A DNA stretch of 64,000 nt, taken from assembly GCA_029582155.1 (NCBI GenBank), contig CM055897.1, positions 19,686,857-19,750,856 of the forward strand. Reading direction: 5' to 3'. Positions 52,701 to 58,935 of the stretch are shown here, piece after piece (position 1 is the first letter of the stretch; every line of letters begins with the position of its first letter). The DNA is from Panopea generosa. Lineage: Eukaryota; Mollusca; Bivalvia; Adapedonta; Hiatellidae. The notes beneath the pieces are model-generated. The model did not search any database. It was not told the origin of the DNA and saw only the letters and a program-made list of their open reading frames with translations. The translations under genes and the position numbers were made by a program.

Positions 52701-55700
52701 ACATCCATCTACATTTGACATTTATATAATTAAGTACGATTTTTTACGTTTGGCATATACGTTAAGTATCCATTACATCCTTTTACATATAGCATATATA
52801 ATTATTTATACAAATATGTAGCTTTCATACTGTTTCTCTTTATAAGAGTCATGTATTTTGAAATAGTGCATATGTTTTTTTGTGGAATACGTTGCTTTAT
52901 ATGTTGTGATTGTATCATTTTACTTGTTTTAATGCACATTTACATAATAGTCAGTTTAAAAGGGGAAATTACAAAATAAAGTATTGAGATCAGTCGTACA
53001 AAAACAATATCACAACATTTATACATAATTATGTTAGTTGTATGTTTCATCTGAGATAAAGGTTGTCACTCAAACGTTATCATTTCTTCAGCTATTACTT
53101 TACTATTCGGTTAAGAACAATCCAGGGTCCTCAGCAACCGAATTGTCGATGGTGATTTCCCAAACCCTAATCCCCAAGTGCCGAGGTGGTGACTTCAAGC
53201 CGATTTAGATTCAAAGGATTTTTAAAAAGTTGTAATCCCCCCACCCACACCCCAGTATGAAAACTCGATATCCATATAATGCATCGTCATTTAAAAGTAT
53301 ATAATTGATTTATCTACAGTGAGTTGATTTATTTATGTTCCACCATGACAATTAATTATATATGCAGTAAGTTGATTTATTTATGTTCCACGATGACAAT
53401 TACTTATATCTACAGTAAGTTGATTCGTTTATGTTCCATTATGACACTTACATATCTACAATCAGTTGATGTATTTATTTTCCACAATGTCAATTACTTA
53501 TCTACAGTTAGTTGATTTTTTTATGTTCCACGATGTAAATTACATATTTACAGTCAGTTAATTTATTCACGTTCCACGATAAAAATATATATATCTACGG
53601 TCAGTTGATTTATTAATGTTCCACAATGACAATGAAATATATACAGACACTTACAGACATATACAGATTTTTGTAAACAGTACCAAATACTCTATGTCCA
53701 GCAGGTGACGAATCACTCAATGTCATATTTTAACTAAAGGAACACGAATGAAATAAATACAATTCTAAATATATCGCAAACTTAACGAATACGTTCTTGT
53801 GATTGGAATCGTTAGCGTAACACAAAACAGGGCATTTTTTATACTTTTACAACTGATTACATATTAATATTTTATTTAAATATAATTGATTAGTTTGCAA
53901 TGGCAATGTTTAAAAAGACATAGCTTGATCCAGATACATTCACTCACGTTGTTATTAAGGCGCCAAATATTGTTACCTTAAAATAAAATATAACTCTTAA
54001 AAAGTATCATTTCTTATTTAATTTGCGATTGGAGGATAGAACATAAATTATCATTACGTTAACTGCATAACAACAATTTGGCGTCATGTCACAAAAATGT
54101 TCTAAAATATTACACTGGATCATTAGTTTCAAGGTCTTCGTTGTAAATCAAAACTTCAAACTGAGCTTGTAAACAGTGTTGTTTCTTATAGTAAATACAA
54201 TTATGTATGGTTGGAAATGAACGTATTAGGTGCAATCAATTTAAAACAGTATACTTGAAAACGGATGCATGTTTTTGTTCTGTTTGAAAATTTATCTGAA
54301 AATGAATGTGTTATATTATCTGATTTTGAAATTTATCTGAACATATATTTATTATCAATTTTTTTTCAAATTGAAACTATGCTGAATTGCAATTGACAAC
54401 ATTACATATTTACATCGTTTTGTGCTGTGTGTTCCAGATAAAGACGGATAATATAGCGCAAGAGATAGAAGATTTTATGGAAGAGTTGACAAAGAGTCCT
54501 AGTGTGGTTTCTAACATCAGTGAAACACCTTACAGTCCTGACAAAATTGAAGACGCGGTAGACAGAATATCTGTGAAGTCCGAACACCATACCATAGATC
54601 CGTACCACCTGCGAGTCACAAACAATAAGGTATTTGTACGTATGAAGGTTAGGGAGGCATCATTCGACTTACTAACAAATAACAGACAGCATGCATTTAA
54701 TATAGCTTTTTAACACATGCAGATTATTATAGTAATTATCGTAATAAAGATTGGTGATGTAGACGTTGTCAGAAAGTTTGGCCACGTAACCAGCGTTTGG
54801 AGTTATAACATAGTCGTGTGTTTTATTCAATATCGTATACAGTCAGGATCATGGTAAGGGTTGTTCATTGTGATCAAAATAGCGTTATATATCACCATTT
54901 GGGAATAAAATATTTTCAAACCTTACTACATGGACATACAAAATGGAATAAAAATTTATTTCTGATTTTACAATCTGTTCAACTTGAAAATAAAATAACG
55001 TCTTCTGTTACCTACTGGTTTAGGCGCCCGCATCGGAAGCGGGTGGTCAAAGTTTCGGATCCCGGTGGAATCACCTTTTTTCTGATGCGACCGGTTGCCC
55101 ACACAGCAGCTAGCAAAACTGAGATATACCGAATGTCTAACAACCCGACGCCTGGAAAATACAGCTTTCGGGAAGTAACTGTATACAGCATAAAAGTGTC
55201 TCATAACGACACTGTGTCTGGCACTTTCAATAAAGATTACACTATAATATAGACAATTTACTTTACTTTATATCAATTATTCGTATTTATATGATACAAA
55301 CTTTGTGACAAATATCTTACTCACATTAAAGACTTACAAGAAAAGAATAAGTGAATAACTTCTATACATAAGAAGCAGTTAAGATGAATACGTAAATACA
55401 TTAAATCGGGTTATTGTGATACATTGTTTATAGCTGTATGGCAACATCGACATGATAAGATTACATCTAAAACTTCTTTGACACGTCTAGTACGCGCCAA
55501 GTACTATAGTTGATGTTTATGAACATTGGGTTCGACCAATGGTAGTATTAGAAAAAAGTGCAGGTTTTTAGGTTTAGACATATTAAGCTTTACTAAAATT
55601 AAAATGAAATTAAATATTTCCAACAGCAGGTAGAATAGCATACACAATACAATATAGTCATAGATATCAAAGAAATTACCTCAGGAGTCATCAACCACTC

Positions 55701-58700
55701 TTTCCCCGTTGGCGAGTAATGAAACGATATTCTTGCATGTGTAAAGCAAATTTAACAAATAACGAAGATGAGAGGTGTAACCTTTTTAAATCAAAATAAT
55801 TATACTTTCGTATATTTATGGTTTAAATATTTACAAACATTTCGGTTAAAATGACAACAATTTCAAAATATATAATAAAGTCAGTAGATTTACAATGTTT
55901 CTTTACAGATGTAAATAATATTTATTCTGTTCATCACTAAATGTGTTTCTAGTTTACATTTGTTGAATTTCAAAACGAAACCAACGTTTGTTAAAATAAA
56001 TCATCTTAAATTACATCAATGATGAATAGTACACATGTGCTTTAATTATCAAAGCATTTTCGTGTTTAAGGTACGATAGAACAAACACACTATTCAAACG
56101 TATAAGTATACACAGTATATAAGGTTATCCTAGTTGTGTTAGATAGTATGCTTACATTAGATGCGATTAATATTTGTTTTACATCATTAACAAGTGAATG
56201 TTTTGTGCTGTAGTCATCAATCAAAACTGTTTCCTAGATTAAGTACCAAGCATGAATCCACTAACGTGCAGAAGCTTTGGTATGCGGCGAAATTAAGCGA
56301 ACGCTAAATGAGGCTTTTAAAATGCACCTTATCTGACATGTTTGTTCCAGATGCTTCGAAGTTTGCTTATCCTAACATGCTTATATGCAGCTTTTAATTG
56401 TTATAACGTAACACATTTTCCCAACCTTACATACTTACAGGCTAGCTTCAGTCTCCCAGGATCCCCTTTCATCAACAGAAGACGATCGAAATCCAGTAGA
56501 ATTAGTTTAAAAATAGCTAAACAGTTACGTCATCAAGTGGAGCGGCAGCCATTGGTGCATTTAGAATCGTTAAATCTTCCGTATGCCGATGATTCCAATG
56601 CAGTCACGCCGTGCTCTGATGACATTAGACTATGCAATATACCTTCCAAATTCTCACTTCTTGCAAACAGACGTGCTTCCATGAGGCGAGCGCTTGAAGA
56701 TGCCAACCGCCGAAGAAGTGACGCTTCTCAAACTAGCAAAACTTCACATTCAAGGCTCTCGCCACACTCTGCAGACAAGCTTTCATTGCTGATGGAGGCA
56801 TTTGAAAGGAAAAATAAGAGTCACCACTTGTTCCCCGACGTCTATGTGGATAAAACCAACCTTGAGGAAAATGTGAGTGATGAAATGGAAACGTTTCATT
56901 GGATTTTAACTAAGTTCACACTTTTCTTTTGTTTATTAGACATTAATAATTGTATAAATGGACAAAACACCGAATTGTGCGTTTGCATGATATTATATAT
57001 AGCAATTTTGTATGAAGATATAGCGTTTTTTTTTGGTATATAATAAACTGGAATAAGTTTATACATTCCTACTGGATTACCGATTACCGAATACCTACTG
57101 CCTATTACATTATAAGATGTAAATTATGTTTAAAACAATGAATACGCTGTCTGCATCAATTTATTAACGCTATTGTACACCAGGTGTTTGGTATTAAATC
57201 ACTATAGATGCAACCAGCAATTTAATAGTGAAAAATTCATTAAAAACCAATACCATACGCTACTATTCAATGGTTTGGCTTATGACCTCTGACATATAAA
57301 TAGGTAAGAAAGAATAAATATATACTATTTAAACAATTTCATATATCAGTCCTGCAACAAATTAATATTTCTTATCATTTGCACATTATATCTTGTGATT
57401 TGAGAAAAAAAAAATTCAACATTCTGGCGATAGGCGCTTTTTCTATTTCACTATCCGTTATTATTATTGTAATGCATGATATATAATGCATGATGCATGT
57501 GCTATTGCTTACAGTTTGTTCTAGAACCAGTGCCATTGATTACTTAGAGATTAATCATGTTTGCATCAAACTTATCAAAACTGCTAGCACTAATTGATAT
57601 GTGTATCTGAGCATTTTGACAGGTCTACTGTTCATGGTTAATATGATTTAAACACTTATTGCGTAATATATACGTGCTTCCAATGGATTTCTTTCTTCAG
57701 ATACTATTTGCTTTTTGCATATATATTATTATTTGTTTGTCAATATTGATTTTGTTAACTGTAATAATTGTTTAATCGCTTATATAGTTTCTTATTTGAC
57801 CATATATATATATATATATATACATTCTTGTAAATTAAAATGATATCAATGGCATCGCTTCTTCAAATGCGTTATATTTCTATTGTCATTTTCCATATTA
57901 GTTCCGTTTGCATGAAATTGTTGCATAACACCTCACATCTACTAGCACGTGCTTGACGTAAGTATTGCGTTTATTCTTTTCACCTTTTTGCTAGTGACTT
58001 TTTTACACAAAGTTTAATTCTGAATATTAGTAATGTTTCATTAAATTATATGTGATGTTGTGCTTGTTGTATTGAGTATATTTCTGTACATATTCATTTA
58101 ATTGAATTTTGTCTGTTAACGTGTATGCTAGTTTCCAATTTCTATAGCACAATCATTTTGTATAGGGCATGTGCGTTTTTATATGTTATGTAGTCTGTAG
58201 AAACGGTTCATTATCTTACTGCTAGAGGTCGTTACCTAGCAATGGCATACGAGCACTCTGTTTGGTGGGTTGCTTCAGCAGAAGGCGAATGGCGTTATAA
58301 TTTTGTAAACACACATGTGATTAGAATTACATGTAATGCATTTGTATTTTTATGACGCCAACCGCGTGTAAACATTTTCGTATTTTTGATCACAATTTTC
58401 ATATTTATTTAAAATCATGTGACACACATTAAAAACATTTAACTTTACCAAATTGCTAAAATATAGAAAGATCCGCGGAGGCTACACGGCTACTTTTTTA
58501 TACACAATATCTTATGTCAACATGTAAGGTACGTGTTCCTCTTTTCGGTCTATACCCGTTCTTTTATTTGCGATTGCCTCATGAAGAGAAAGACTAAATT
58601 ATACATTGGATAACAATTATGCATGCGGAGCGGTCAGTCTAGTGGTAGAGCATCGAACCCATGATCGGAGGGCCGTGGGCTCGACCCCCCCCCCCCCCCC

Positions 58701-58894
58701 CCCCCCACACACACACACGGCCATGTATGGTGTCCTTGAGCAAGACACTTTTTCCGCATATTCGTGTACTGGTTCTACCCGCGGAGGCTTCCAGCGTGAT
58801 TTGTCTAAGTGCCAAGAACTTGTTACACAATCGAAATAAATATAAATAGAATTTAACAGTTACACAGCGGCAACAGAGAGATGCTATTAAGATA

Positions 58895-58935
<41 letters not shown>

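Larger units (their letters stand above)
51087..54437 (+). other. Intron between the microexon and exon 12
   Basis: Contains the best family D SINE (51499-51716) and a 53.3-kb minisatellite. The remainder is AT-rich with no recognised exon. Confidence 0.6.

Noticed and set aside
54818-55252. 144-residue open frame after exon 12
   Set aside because: It overlaps a tRNA-like element, is open on both strands there, and shows no protein family features.
56342-57043. A continuous 233-residue open frame as a separate small gene
   Set aside because: The middle is Nav1 linker exon 13, delimited by splice sites; sequence before 56441 and after 56872 has no homology and is intron.
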